Numbered from the stretch's first letter, positions 26,723 through 36,663 are shown. The stretch: 64,000 nt of DNA from Mesorhizobium sp. ES1-1 (GCF_020164785.1 NZ_JAIUGX010000011.1:162437-226436), one strand, 5' to 3'. The notes: generated from the letters alone by a model not told the origin. A program made the numbers and translations.

Positions 26723-28077
26723 CACTTACGTCGGGCCTTTGCCCGGAACGAGAACACCAACTCCTCGTCCTGCCATCCGGTCTGCTTGCAGTCCTGGCCA
26801 CGAACCGGCGAGCGGCCGGTCAATACGACTTTCATCTGGTCTGCGGAAACGCGGCCCTTGACCGGATAAGAGATGGGGCCGCAATACCTGGAGAAATGAT
26901 AGGCATGGCCGATGTAATCGTTGCCGGAACGCTCGCCCTTGAACAACAGAGTGCCCTTGCGAGCCCCCGCGCGCGTCAACAGCGCCCTGGGCCTCTCATA
27001 ATAGAACACACGGTTCGCCCCGCTCGCAGACAGGGCGACAACGGAGCCGTTGTGATTCCAATAGTTCGACACCTCATAAACAGGTCCCGGTGCCGTCATG
27101 GCCCGTGCCTGTTCCGGCGTTTCGATGGTTAATGCCCTGCTGTCCGCCAGGACTGCGCCGGGACGGGTGCCGAGCTGTGATCGGATCGCTTCCGCGCAAA
27201 AGCCCTGCGGGAAATGGGCTAGATAGGATTCGAGCAGCACGGGCACGGAGGTCGGGCCGATCTGGGCGCATGCGGCGATGTCGGCCTCCACCCAGGCAAA
27301 TTTGTCGTCCGAAGCGGCCGATGCGACCGCGGCGTCGACAAGATAGACCTGGTCGAGCAGCGCCTCGTTGACCCAAGGCACCTGCCGACGGTTCGTCCTT
27401 TTGTAGACTTCGGTGCGAACCGAGGCGAGGACCTGGCGGATTTCAGCACCCGGCATGCCGAGGTTGAGCAACAGGCCGGCCGTGAAGGGCGAATTGACGC
27501 CGTCGCCATCATAGGCAACGTGACCAGGCGCCGTTGCGAAGGCGAACAACGTGCCGATCACCGACACTTCCTGCTGGGCAAGCCCAAGCGCCTCGGCCCC
27601 CCGCGAGGTCATTGGCAGAGGATTATTTCTGCAGGCATCGATGAACAGCAGCTTGGCCTTGGCGCCGGAGGCATCCAGTACCTCCGCAATCTCGTTCAGC
27701 CGTAGCGTCTGGGTGCGCAGGTCGATCTCAGTCCTGATGTCGGCCGTCACCGGCAGCAGGTAATTCTGCCCGTTGAGCTGAATTCCGTGCCCCGCGTAAA
27801 AAACCAGCGCTATGTCGGCGCCCTTGGCCCTGTTGCCGAAATCGCCAAGGGCCTGCAGCATCTGGCCGAGGTCCGCATCGACAGCCTTGACCACATCGAA
27901 ATGCAGTTGGATCTGCAGAAGCGATGCAATGGCGGCGGCATCATTCACCGGGTTGGAGAGCTCACCGACGGCAATATACCTGGAATTGCCATAGACGAGT
28001 GCAACTCGTTTTTGCGCATGGCAAGGCGTGCTCAAGATGAGCAGCGCTAACACCAAACCCCACATCACTCTAAACAT
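26722..28077 (-). CDS. Exported caspase-like (peptidase C14) protein
   Basis: This 451-residue protein begins with a signal peptide (VMWGLVLALLILSTPCHAQ). The p20-like domain follows: KRVALVYGNSRY at residues 23-34, catalytic His in FYAGHG (His97) and catalytic Cys in FIDACRNNP (Cys149). A linker of about 130 residues leads to a C-terminal domain (about 330-451) with QWYN-like sheet motifs and YCGPISYPVKGRVS. Bacterial orthocaspases cleave after Arg or Lys; the two catalytic residues are intact, so it should be active in the periplasm. Its target is unknown. It is transcribed alone. Confidence 0.87.
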   Translation of the reverse strand: MFRVMWGLVLALLILSTPCHAQKRVALVYGNSRYIAVGELSNPVNDAAAIASLLQIQLHFDVVKAVDADLGQMLQALGDFGNRAKGADIALVFYAGHGIQLNGQNYLLPVTADIRTEIDLRTQTLRLNEIAEVLDASGAKAKLLFIDACRNNPLPMTSRGAEALGLAQQEVSVIGTLFAFATAPGHVAYDGDGVNSPFTAGLLLNLGMPGAEIRQVLASVRTEVYKRTNRRQVPWVNEALLDQVYLVDAAVASAASDDKFAWVEADIAACAQIGPTSVPVLLESYLAHFPQGFCAEAIRSQLGTRPGAVLADSRALTIETPEQARAMTAPGPVYEVSNYWNHNGSVVALSASGANRVFYYERPRALLTRAGARKGTLLFKGERSGNDYIGHAYHFSRYCGPISYPVKGRVSADQMKVVLTGRSPVRGQDCKQTGWQDEELVFSFRAKARRK

Positions 28078-28252
28078 ATGCCGCCCCGGCCTTTCCGAAA
28101 AATTGCAGATTACGATGATGCAGGCAAGACATGGCCCGTGAACTCAATGGCGTGTTCCTGTAATGTTCTTGCCAGACGGTCCAATCTGTGATTGTTTCAG
28201 CATCCGACAGCTAGTCGCAGCAGTCGGGGGCGGACGATCGTCAGGGGCAGAT

Positions 28253-29785
28253 ATGGTAGCGCGGGTTCGTACGGTGGCGTTTCAGGGCATCGAGGCGGTG
28301 CCGGTGGACGTGCAGGTGATGATCGCTCCCGGCAAGGTCGGCATGCAGATCGTCGGCCTGGCCGACAAGGCGGTGGCTGAAAGCCGCGAGCGGGTTCAGG
28401 CCGCCTTGCATGCTTCGGGCCTGTCGATGCCGTCGAAGAAGGTCACCGTCAATCTGGCGCCGGCCGACCTGCCCAAGGAAGGCAGCCATTACGATTTGCC
28501 GATCGCGCTTGGCCTGATGGCCGCTCTTGGCGCCATCCCGGGCGACATGCTGGCCGGGTATGTGGTGCTTGGCGAATTGTCCCTCGACGGCACGATCGCC
28601 GCCGTTGCCGGCGCGCTGCCGGCCGCGATCGGCGCCAATGCCGAAGGCAAGGGCCTGATCTGCCCGTTCGCCTGCGGGCCGGAAGCCGCCTGGGCCGGCA
28701 AGGATTTCGATATATTGGCGCCGCGCAGCCTGATCGCCATTGCCAATCATTTTCGCGGCACGCAGGTGCTGTCGCGACCCGAGGCCGGCGTCCACGCTTC
28801 CGCACGCGACCTGCCCGATCTCGCCGACATCAAGGGCCAGGAGACCGCCAAACGGGCACTGGAAGTGGCGGCCGCCGGCGGGCACAATCTGCTGATGGTC
28901 GGGCCGCCCGGCTCGGGCAAGTCGATGCTGGCGCAGCGGCTGCCCTCGATCCTGCCGCCACTGGCGCCGAAGGAGCTGCTCGAAGTGTCGATGATCGCCT
29001 CGGTGGCCGGCGAACTCGGCGAAGGCAAGCTGACCGACCGCCGGCCGTTCCGCTCGCCTCACCATTCCGCCTCGATGGCGGCGATGGTCGGCGGCGGCAT
29101 CCGCGCCAGGCCCGGCGAAGTGTCGCTGGCGCATCACGGCGTGCTGTTCCTCGACGAGTTTCCGGAGTTCACGCCGCAGACGCTCGATGCGCTGCGCCAG
29201 CCGCTGGAGACGGGCGACTGCATGATCGCGCGCGCCAACCATCGCGTCACCTATCCGGCGCGCATCCAGCTGGTGGCGGCGATGAACCCGTGCCGCTGCG
29301 GCATGGCCGGCGAGCCCGGCTATCGCTGCCTGCGCGGCGATCGTTGCCGCACCGACTACCAGGCCCGTATATCGGGCCCGCTGCTCGACCGTATCGACCT
29401 CAGGATCGAGGTTCCGGCGGTCTCGGCCAGCGACCTGATCCGGCCCGACCGGGCAGAGAAGAGCGCCACGGTCGCGCAGCGCGTGGCGCAGGCCCGAACC
29501 CTCCAGCGCGAACGCTTCGAACGGCTCGGCGTCAGCAGCGCAACCACCAACGCGCATTGCGCGCCCGCGGTCATCGAGGCGATCGCCATGCCCGACTCCG
29601 CCGGTCTCTCGCTGCTCAAGGACGCCAGCGAAAAGCTCGCCTTCTCGGCGCGGGCGTACCACCGCGTGCTTAAAGTGGCGCGCACGCTCGCCGATCTCGA
29701 CGGCAGCGAAACCGTCGGCCGCATTCATCTGGCGGAGGCGATTTCCTACCGCATGAGTTCAGAGCGGATGGCGCAGGCGGCTTGA
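28253..29785 (+). CDS. yifB: YifB/ComM-family Mg-chelatase-like AAA+ ATPase
   Basis: This 510-residue protein has the ComM/YifB order: an N-terminal Lon-like fold (RTVAFQGIEAVPVDVQVMIA with NLAPADLPKEGSHYDLPIAL), a AAA+ domain with Walker A GPPGSGKSM near residue 219 and Walker B VLFLDEFPEF, the Cys-rich NPCRCGMAGEPGYRCLRGDR and a C-terminal Mg_chelatase_C helical domain ending AEAISYRMSSER. ComM helps branch migration during natural transformation in other bacteria. I chose ATG 28253, where similarity starts. Its neighbours give no further hint. Confidence 0.93.
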   Translation: MVARVRTVAFQGIEAVPVDVQVMIAPGKVGMQIVGLADKAVAESRERVQAALHASGLSMPSKKVTVNLAPADLPKEGSHYDLPIALGLMAALGAIPGDMLAGYVVLGELSLDGTIAAVAGALPAAIGANAEGKGLICPFACGPEAAWAGKDFDILAPRSLIAIANHFRGTQVLSRPEAGVHASARDLPDLADIKGQETAKRALEVAAAGGHNLLMVGPPGSGKSMLAQRLPSILPPLAPKELLEVSMIASVAGELGEGKLTDRRPFRSPHHSASMAAMVGGGIRARPGEVSLAHHGVLFLDEFPEFTPQTLDALRQPLETGDCMIARANHRVTYPARIQLVAAMNPCRCGMAGEPGYRCLRGDRCRTDYQARISGPLLDRIDLRIEVPAVSASDLIRPDRAEKSATVAQRVAQARTLQRERFERLGVSSATTNAHCAPAVIEAIAMPDSAGLSLLKDASEKLAFSARAYHRVLKVARTLADLDGSETVGRIHLAEAISYRMSSERMAQAA

Positions 29786-29994
29786 GCCGATAGGTGGCGC
29801 CGGATGATCGCCTATAGTGTTGCCGGACGAGGCCAGCCAAGCATGCCGCGATCCTGACAATCGCCCAGGGATCGGATTGTCGACGGCGCTGCTCAAATGC
29901 GCTGGAGCTGATCTTCGGCAACTGGTACGCTAACTCAATAACAGCTGGCGCACGCATTGTCAGCGCATGCTTAGCCTTAGAGGAAAGACGGGTT
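29786..29994. other. 209-bp spacer with lower GC before the P450 gene
   Basis: This region has visibly more A and T than its surroundings, as has the first part of the next gene. ATAGG at about 29791 and CCTAT at about 29811 could form a small hairpin after yifB. No confident promoter was found. Confidence 0.4.
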
Positions 29995-31314
29995 ATGGGC
30001 GGCGTCAGGCACTATATCAATCACTTCAAAATAGCCACCAGGGTGGGCCGCGCAAGATTACAGGGCAGGCTTACTTCCAGTCGGCTGGCCCCTGGCAGAA
30101 TACTTCCAGAATCGGATGTGGCGCAGCTCGATCAGTTTCATCTGGCGAAACTACACAGAGAATTTGGAAATATATTCACGATCTGGTCGGGCGGTAAATT
30201 GACCACGTGCATCGTCGGACACGAACTCGGATTGCGGTTTCTGACAGAAAACAAAGCCAGCTTGCGCGTCGCGACAATTGATATGACACCTCTTTTTCCC
30301 GTGGGCTTTTTGCGGGCGATGGAAGGTGAGGCCCATGTCGAGTACCGGCGTTTATTTATCGCCGCTTTTCGTTCCGTCCCACTTCAGGCTCGGGCTACTG
30401 AACTTCGCAGCATCTTTCGCGATCGGCTGACACAACTGGCGAAAGGTGAGGGCCGGCTGCGATCCGATGTGGCGGCAAAGGTCATCAAGCAGGCTTCGAC
30501 GGCGGTGATGCTGGATCTTATCTTGGGTGCGAAGCACGGGTCGAAGGTCGCGAGCGACTTCACAGCGGCGTATGATGATTATGTGCCGAACGGGATGCAT
30601 CTGGTTATCAGGCCAACCGACCACGCGAAGTATGAGCGAATTAAACGCCTTCTGGTCGATCACGCCAACGATCTGAAGCAATCGCCAACTCCAGCCACGA
30701 GCCTGCTTGAATATATCGTGCAGGCAGGAAAACTGGACGAGACCGCGATCGGCAACCTCGTACACATGACGGAACTGGCGCGGCATGATTTCCACGGGCT
30801 CGCGCGATGGATATTCCTGGAGCTGGCCGGCCAGGGCAGCTATCTGGATGCGATCGCAGGCGAGTCCGACCTCGCCAGACGGGAGGTGATGGCCAGGTCG
30901 GCCGTTTCCGAAACTCTGCGCATGCAACAAAGCGAGTTCATCCTGCGGACCGCGCTCAAGCCCATCATTTTCGACGGATATCTCATTCCGAGGCGCAGCC
31001 GGGTGAGGATCTGTATTTGGGAAGCCCATCGGGACCCGACGCAATTTCCCGAACCGGATGTCTTCAAGCCCGACCGGTTTGTCGACCGCAAATTTTCGAG
31101 CATGTCCTACGCGCCGCTCGGACTCGATCACCATCGCTGCCTGGGCGCCAACTGGACGCTGCAGTTGGGCGGTATGCTCGTCGAGGAAATCGCCGAGAAC
31201 TTTTCCCTTGAGCTGCTCAACTATGGCAGCCCCAGCAACGGGTATTTCCATTTCGAGCCAGGCGTGGATTCGCAGGTATCCTTGACGCCGAAGCATTTTT
31301 CCAGCGCCCCGTAA
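29995..31314 (+). CDS. Cytochrome P450-like protein with unusual motifs
   Basis: This 439-residue protein has the P450 layout: K-helix ExxR in SETLR (Glu306-Arg309), the meander FPEPDVFKPDRF, and the heme loop YAPLGLDHHRCLG with the axial Cys382. Two normally conserved features are altered: the heme-loop Phe is replaced by Leu, and the I-helix oxygen-activation motif (A/G)GxDTT appears as ARHDFHG (about 262-268), without the Thr. It therefore may not be an ordinary monooxygenase. The early part of the gene has lower GC than its neighbours, which suggests acquisition by transfer. It is followed after 7 bp by a glycosyltransferase, so the two should act on the same product. Confidence 0.82.
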   Translation: MGGVRHYINHFKIATRVGRARLQGRLTSSRLAPGRILPESDVAQLDQFHLAKLHREFGNIFTIWSGGKLTTCIVGHELGLRFLTENKASLRVATIDMTPLFPVGFLRAMEGEAHVEYRRLFIAAFRSVPLQARATELRSIFRDRLTQLAKGEGRLRSDVAAKVIKQASTAVMLDLILGAKHGSKVASDFTAAYDDYVPNGMHLVIRPTDHAKYERIKRLLVDHANDLKQSPTPATSLLEYIVQAGKLDETAIGNLVHMTELARHDFHGLARWIFLELAGQGSYLDAIAGESDLARREVMARSAVSETLRMQQSEFILRTALKPIIFDGYLIPRRSRVRICIWEAHRDPTQFPEPDVFKPDRFVDRKFSSMSYAPLGLDHHRCLGANWTLQLGGMLVEEIAENFSLELLNYGSPSNGYFHFEPGVDSQVSLTPKHFSSAP

Positions 31315-31321
31315 AGCGACC

Positions 31322-32281
31322 ATGGGCCGTGTTTGCATCGGCATCGCGTCGCGGGATCGGCCCAGGATGGTCGCCGAATTGCTCGAGTCCATCGGTCGCC
31401 TCGAGACGGCGGCGGAACTGGACATCATCCTGGTCGAAAATGGCGATGGCGAGATGCTGCGCCCCGTGGTCGCCAGCTTCGCCGCGAGCCACCAGCAGTT
31501 GCGGATCCACCATCTGGCGGAGCCCCGGCTGGGGATTGTGTTCGCGCGAAACGCCGCTCTCGATTTCGCCCTCAAGTCGGATTTCGACAGCCTGGCCTTC
31601 GTGGATGACGACGAGGTCGTGACACCCGCTTGGATGGACGAACTCCTGGCTGAACAGCAACGCGGTGGATATGACATTCTAGGCGGTCCGGTGAGGGCCT
31701 TTGTCCGCGCCTCTCCCTTGCGATTCTGGGAACGCGCCGTCTGGAAAGGATTGTCTGCGCGCTTCGCGCGGGTGGAACAGAAGTCGGCGGACAGAAAGGC
31801 CGGCGAGCGGGACGCGGACATTGTCGTGGCCACGAACAATTGCCTGCTGAGCCTCGACTTCGTTCGAAACGGACAGCTCAGATTCAATGAGCGCTACAAT
31901 CTGACGGGCGGCGAGGACACACGCTTCTTTCACGATGCCCGCGCGCGCGGCGCCAAGACCGGCTGGGCGCCCAGGGCTGTGGTCCTTGAGGAAATGCCTC
32001 GCGAGAGGCTCTCTGCCCTTTACCAGCTCAGGCGCGCGCGCGATCACGCGCTGGTTTCCTTCCACGACAAATTCGACGGCCGCCCCGCCTATAGATGGGT
32101 GCACGCACCCGTGTCCGCGGTGCTCAAGCTGCTGTCCGGGCTGGTACTCCTGGTTCTGGCACCCTTCACGTCGGGAGCGACTTTCTTCGATGCGCTAAGG
32201 GCGTTCGGCGAGGCCGCAGGGCGGGCCCAGGGATTGATGGGCGCCAGACGCGCGCTCTATACCCGGACCACGGGCAGCTGA
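31322..32281 (+). CDS. Glycosyltransferase family 2 protein
   Basis: This 319-residue GT-A enzyme has VCIGIASRDRPRMVAELLES at the N-terminus, the metal-binding FVDDDE and the acceptor-side LTGGEDTRFFHDARARG with the catalytic ED. A C-terminal hydrophobic segment (VSAVLKLLSGLVLLVLAPF) anchors it in the membrane. It starts 7 bp after the P450 stop, an operon arrangement. The motif set resembles polysaccharide and glycolipid transferases such as ExoM types; the sugar and acceptor are unknown. Confidence 0.88.
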   Translation: MGRVCIGIASRDRPRMVAELLESIGRLETAAELDIILVENGDGEMLRPVVASFAASHQQLRIHHLAEPRLGIVFARNAALDFALKSDFDSLAFVDDDEVVTPAWMDELLAEQQRGGYDILGGPVRAFVRASPLRFWERAVWKGLSARFARVEQKSADRKAGERDADIVVATNNCLLSLDFVRNGQLRFNERYNLTGGEDTRFFHDARARGAKTGWAPRAVVLEEMPRERLSALYQLRRARDHALVSFHDKFDGRPAYRWVHAPVSAVLKLLSGLVLLVLAPFTSGATFFDALRAFGEAAGRAQGLMGARRALYTRTTGS

Positions 32282-32322
32282 GGCAGGCCGGCGACAGGGA
32301 AACGTCCTTCTCCCAAATTGCC

Positions 32323-34491
32323 CTAAGCGCTCCGCGCCTTCAGTTCCAGCCGCCGCGCGTGCAATACCGGCTCGGTATAGCCGTTGGGCTGGACGCGGCC
32401 CTTGAAGACGAGGTCGCATGCGGCCTGAAAGGCGATTGAATTGTCGAAATCGGCGGCCATCGGCTGATAGAGCGGATCGCCTTCGTTCTGGCGGTCGACG
32501 ATCGCGGCCATGCGCTTCATCGTCGCCATGACCTGGTCCTTGCCGCACACGCCATGGTGCAGCCAGTTGGCGATATGCTGCGAGGAGATGCGCAGCGTGG
32601 CGCGGTCTTCCATCAGGCCGACATCATGGATATCGGGCACCTTGGAGCAGCCGACGCCCTGGTCGATCCAGCGCACGACATAGCCGAGAATGCCTTGCGC
32701 GTTGTTGTCGAGTTCAGCCTGAATATCGACCTCGCTCCAGTTTGGCCGCACCGCGACCGGCACTGACAGAATGTCGTCGAGCCTGGCCTTCGGCCGGTTT
32801 TTCAACGCCGCCTGAACGGCATGCACGTCGACCTTGTGGTAGTGCGTGGCATGCAGCGTCGCCGCCGTCGGCGACGGCACCCAGGCGGTGTTCGCGCCGG
32901 CCTTGGGGTGAGCGATCTTCTGCTCCAGCATCGCGGCCATCAGGTCGGGCATTGCCCACATGCCCTTGCCGATCTGGGCATGGCCGGCGAGCCCGCATTC
33001 CAATCCGACATCGACATTCCAGGCTTCGTAGGCGGAGATCCAGGCGGCCTGCTTCATGTCGCCCTTGCGGATCATCGGGCCGGCTTCCATCGAGGTGTGG
33101 ATCTCGTCGCCGGTGCGGTCGAGGAAGCCGGTGTTGATGAAAACAACGCGCTCCTTCGCGGCGCGGATCGCTTCCTTGAGGTTGACGGTCGTGCGCCGCT
33201 CCTCGTCCATGATGCCCATCTTGATTGTGTTTCTTGCCATGCCGAGCAAAGCTTCGACACGATCGAAGATCTCGACGGCGAAAGCGACCTCCTCGGGCCC
33301 GTGCATCTTCGGTTTCACGACATACATCGAGCCGGCGCGGGAATTCATCCGCCGCCCATTCGGCCCGACATCGTGCAATGCGATCAGCGCCGTGATCGCC
33401 GCATCCATGAGGCCTTCCGGCACTTCATTGCCGTCACGGTCGATTATCGCCGGATTGGTCATGAGGTGGCCGACATTCCTGATCAGCATCAGCGAGCGGC
33501 CGGGCACGGTCAGCGTGCCGCCGGTAGGTGCGGTCCAGGCGCGGTCCGGGTTGAGCTTGCGCACGAAGCTTCGTCCCACCTTGCTGATTTCCTCGGTCAG
33601 GTCACCCTTCATCAGGCCAAGCCAGTTGCGGTAGACGATAACCTTGTCCTGCGCATCCACCGCCGCAACCGAATCCTCGCAGTCCTGGATCGTGGTCAGC
33701 GCCGATTCGAGGATGACGTCGGCGATCCCCGCCGGATCGGTTCGGCCGATCTGGTTGTCGCGGTCGATGGCGATCTCGATGTGCAGCCCGTTCCTGACCA
33801 GCAGCAGTGCCTCGGGGCTGGCGGCCTCGCCGCGATAGCCGACGAATTGCCTGGGATTGGCGAGCGTGGTCGAGCCGGCGCCAGCAGAGAGTTTCAGAGC
33901 GTCATTGGCGACCGACAGGCCGTTCACGCCGGCCCATTTGCCCGAGGTGAGCGGTGCGGCTTCGTCGAGGAAACTCTTCGTCCAGGCAACGACCCTGGCG
34001 CCACGCGCCGCGTTGAAACTCTTGCCCTTCTCGGCGCCATCCGTGTCGGGGATGGCGTCGGTGCCATAGAGCGCGTCATAGAGCGAGCCCCAGCGCGCAT
34101 TGGCGGCGTTGAGCGCATACCGCGCATTCATCACCGGCACGACCAGCTGCGGGCCGGCAACGACCGCGATCTCGGGGTCGACATTGTCGGTCGATACGGC
34201 GAAGGCCGGGCCTTCCGGCACGATGTAGCCGATCTCTTTCAGGAAGGTCTTGTAGGCGTCCATGTCGATGGGCGCGCCATTGTCGCGATACCAGCCGTCG
34301 ATCCGCTCCTGAATGGCGTCGCGTTTCGATAGCAAGGCGCGGTTCTTCGGCCCGAGATCGTGGACAATGGCCGAGAAGCCGTTCCAGAAATGCGCCGCCT
34401 CGACGCCGGTGCCCGGCAAAGCCTCGCCAACGACAAAATCATGCAGCTCGCGGGCAATCCGCAATCCGGCGATCTCGATGCGATCGATCAT
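32323..34491 (-). CDS. glcB: Malate synthase G
   Basis: This 722-residue enzyme condenses glyoxylate and acetyl-CoA to malate. DRIEIAGLRIARELHDFVVG opens the protein; TIQDCEDSVAAVDAQDKV, GRSLMLIRNVGHLMTNPAI, PKMHGPEEVAFAVEIFDRVE, GIMDEERRTTVNLKEAI with the catalytic Arg, FINTGFLDRTGDEIHTSMEAG and SKVPDIHDVGLMEDRATLRIS are all characteristic. ATG 34491 follows GGAGGAAGCC at ideal spacing and gives the usual isoform G length. It supports growth on acetate and glycolate. No isocitrate lyase gene is nearby. Confidence 0.96.
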   Translation of the reverse strand: MIDRIEIAGLRIARELHDFVVGEALPGTGVEAAHFWNGFSAIVHDLGPKNRALLSKRDAIQERIDGWYRDNGAPIDMDAYKTFLKEIGYIVPEGPAFAVSTDNVDPEIAVVAGPQLVVPVMNARYALNAANARWGSLYDALYGTDAIPDTDGAEKGKSFNAARGARVVAWTKSFLDEAAPLTSGKWAGVNGLSVANDALKLSAGAGSTTLANPRQFVGYRGEAASPEALLLVRNGLHIEIAIDRDNQIGRTDPAGIADVILESALTTIQDCEDSVAAVDAQDKVIVYRNWLGLMKGDLTEEISKVGRSFVRKLNPDRAWTAPTGGTLTVPGRSLMLIRNVGHLMTNPAIIDRDGNEVPEGLMDAAITALIALHDVGPNGRRMNSRAGSMYVVKPKMHGPEEVAFAVEIFDRVEALLGMARNTIKMGIMDEERRTTVNLKEAIRAAKERVVFINTGFLDRTGDEIHTSMEAGPMIRKGDMKQAAWISAYEAWNVDVGLECGLAGHAQIGKGMWAMPDLMAAMLEQKIAHPKAGANTAWVPSPTAATLHATHYHKVDVHAVQAALKNRPKARLDDILSVPVAVRPNWSEVDIQAELDNNAQGILGYVVRWIDQGVGCSKVPDIHDVGLMEDRATLRISSQHIANWLHHGVCGKDQVMATMKRMAAIVDRQNEGDPLYQPMAADFDNSIAFQAACDLVFKGRVQPNGYTEPVLHARRLELKARSA

Positions 34492-34620
34492 CAGGCTTCC
34501 TCCAGGCGAAAGGCTTTGCGAGGCTTTGGCATGCCGGGGTTGCAGGGTCAATCGGCTTAGGTTGAAGTGGGGTAAGCGCTGACGCGGCCGGTCGCCCACT
34601 TGAGGACTGACAACAATCGC

Positions 34621-36663
34621 TCACACTGCAATACGCGGCCGGCCGGAGGCCACCGCGACGACATGTGCCTCGATGAACATGCGCTGGGCCTCGACGGTCG
34701 AAACCTTGAACTCTGTCGCCACATCCACCTCGGCACTGTCGGTGCCGGCGGCCTTGGCGCGCTGGGCGACAAGCGCCCGCACATCGGCTTCGGCGGCCGC
34801 TATAGCCGCCGCCTCATCGAGGAAATCGCGCACCGTCTCGCCGGAAGAAACACGAAACAGCCCTTCCCTGGGCTGGCTGACGCGTGCCTCGGCCGACACC
34901 CGCACCTGGCCGACGACTGCGCCAAGCGCATTGGCGACGTCGGTGTCTTCCGGCACCACGCAATCATTGCCGATCAGGGGCGGCAGACCGGCATAATGCA
35001 GCGGCGCCGAAGCGCCGAGGCCGATGACCGGGCGATCGAGCGCGACGCTGAGGCGAGCAATGCCGGGATGCGCGTCGACGGCGCGCTGGACCAGCGCATG
35101 CGCCACGGTCGCGGCGCCATCCAGCCCGTCCTCGGCGAAAGCGGTCTCAAGGATGACTTCAGCCGACCAGCGCGTCAGCGTCACCAGCACCCGCTCCGAA
35201 ATCGCTTCCGGCGAGGCGGCAATAGGCTGGCCACGGCCGTCTCGCTTGCGCGCGAACAGCTCGGCGCCAAGACGGGCGGCGACCGGATCCCAATTAGCCT
35301 GCCTGCGCAGCACATGAGCGGCGTCGGACGGAGTGAAACCGGCGACATGCACCAGGCCGCGCGACACCAGCCGGTTGAGCGTCGCGTTCTGGGCATTGGA
35401 GGTCAGCAGCTTGTCGATGGCGAGCGGCACGGCGCCGACCATCTCGTAAAGCTTGGCTTCGGCGCCGGTCAACCCAGCGGCAAGCCGGTCGGGCACGCCG
35501 GTGCGCACCACGAAGCGGCCGTCCATACGGCCAGGATTGGGGGCGCGCAGCTGCCGTTCGAGCTCGGATATGACGGCGCCGCCATGCGCCATGCCGGCCA
35601 GCGCCAGGGGCACGAGACGGCGCGGGCCAAGCAGGATCCTCGGATTGAGCGACCCATCCTCGAGCGCCACTTCGGAATCGCCGCCAAGGCCGAAGGTGCG
35701 CATGGCGACGGCCTCGACCATGGTGCGGAAACCGCCGACGGTGGCCCCTTCCGGATCGAGACGCGGCCGCCCCTTGTCAAGCACGGCGACGTCGGTGGTG
35801 GTGCCGCCGATATCGGACACCAGCGCATTGTCGAGGCCGGTCATGTGGCGGGCTCCGACCAGGCTGGCGGCCGGACCGGAGAGGATCGTCTCGATCGGCC
35901 GCTGGCGCGCGAACGCCGCCGAGACCAGCGCGCCGTCGCCGCGCACCACCATCAGGGGTGCCGCGATGGTACGTGCCTCCAGGAAGCCTTCCGTGGCCGC
36001 CACCAGCCGGTCGATCATCGAGATCAGCCTGGCATTGAGCAGCGTCGTCAGCGCCCGGCGCGGCCCGCCGAGCTTGGCAGACAGCTCGTGGCTGGCGGTG
36101 ACCGGAAGGCCGGTCCTGTCACGGATAAGGTCGCGGGCCGCGACCTCATGGGCCGGGTTGCGGGTGGCGAAATAGGCGCAGACGGCGAAGCCGGAAACCG
36201 TCGCGCCGAGTTCCGGCAGCATGGCCTCCAGCCCGGAAAGATCGAGCAGCGCGGCATTGCCGTGGACGTCATGGCCGCCGGGGCAGAACATCACCGGGTC
36301 GGTGCCGAGGGCCGTCTTCAGCCCATCGCGGGCGAGGTCGGCTTCGCTGAAGCCGATCATCACCAGCGCCACGCGGCCGCCCTGCCCCTCGACCAGGGCG
36401 TTGGTGGCAAGCGTCGTCGACATCGAAACCAGCTTGATGTCGGCCGGATCGGTGCCGGCCCTCTCGAGAACTGCATCGACGGCACCGGAAATGCCTACGG
36501 CCAGATCATGCCGCGTGGTCAGAGCCTTGGCCTTTGCCAGAACCTTGCCCTTGTTCGGCCCCTGTTGCGGGCCTTCTGTTTCGGACCACAGCACGGCATC
36601 GGTATAGGTGCCTCCGGTATCTATCCCGAGGAACAGCGGCTTTGGCTTGGTCTTGACGGTCAT
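34621..36663 (-). CDS. Hydantoinase/oxoprolinase family protein (HyuA-type)
   Basis: This 680-residue protein has the HyuA layout: FLGIDTGGTYTDAVLW (ATP-binding phosphate loop) at residues 12-27, an N-terminal Hydant_A_N domain with STTLATNALVEGQGGRVALV, and the Hydantoinase_A core SDIGGTTTDVAVLDKGRPR. HyuA proteins open hydantoin or 5-oxoproline rings in an ATP-dependent reaction and normally work with a HyuB partner. No hyuB is adjacent in this window, so it may act alone or with a distant partner. The substrate is not predictable. Confidence 0.85.
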   Translation of the reverse strand: MTVKTKPKPLFLGIDTGGTYTDAVLWSETEGPQQGPNKGKVLAKAKALTTRHDLAVGISGAVDAVLERAGTDPADIKLVSMSTTLATNALVEGQGGRVALVMIGFSEADLARDGLKTALGTDPVMFCPGGHDVHGNAALLDLSGLEAMLPELGATVSGFAVCAYFATRNPAHEVAARDLIRDRTGLPVTASHELSAKLGGPRRALTTLLNARLISMIDRLVAATEGFLEARTIAAPLMVVRGDGALVSAAFARQRPIETILSGPAASLVGARHMTGLDNALVSDIGGTTTDVAVLDKGRPRLDPEGATVGGFRTMVEAVAMRTFGLGGDSEVALEDGSLNPRILLGPRRLVPLALAGMAHGGAVISELERQLRAPNPGRMDGRFVVRTGVPDRLAAGLTGAEAKLYEMVGAVPLAIDKLLTSNAQNATLNRLVSRGLVHVAGFTPSDAAHVLRRQANWDPVAARLGAELFARKRDGRGQPIAASPEAISERVLVTLTRWSAEVILETAFAEDGLDGAATVAHALVQRAVDAHPGIARLSVALDRPVIGLGASAPLHYAGLPPLIGNDCVVPEDTDVANALGAVVGQVRVSAEARVSQPREGLFRVSSGETVRDFLDEAAAIAAAEADVRALVAQRAKAAGTDSAEVDVATEFKVSTVEAQRMFIEAHVVAVASGRPRIAV

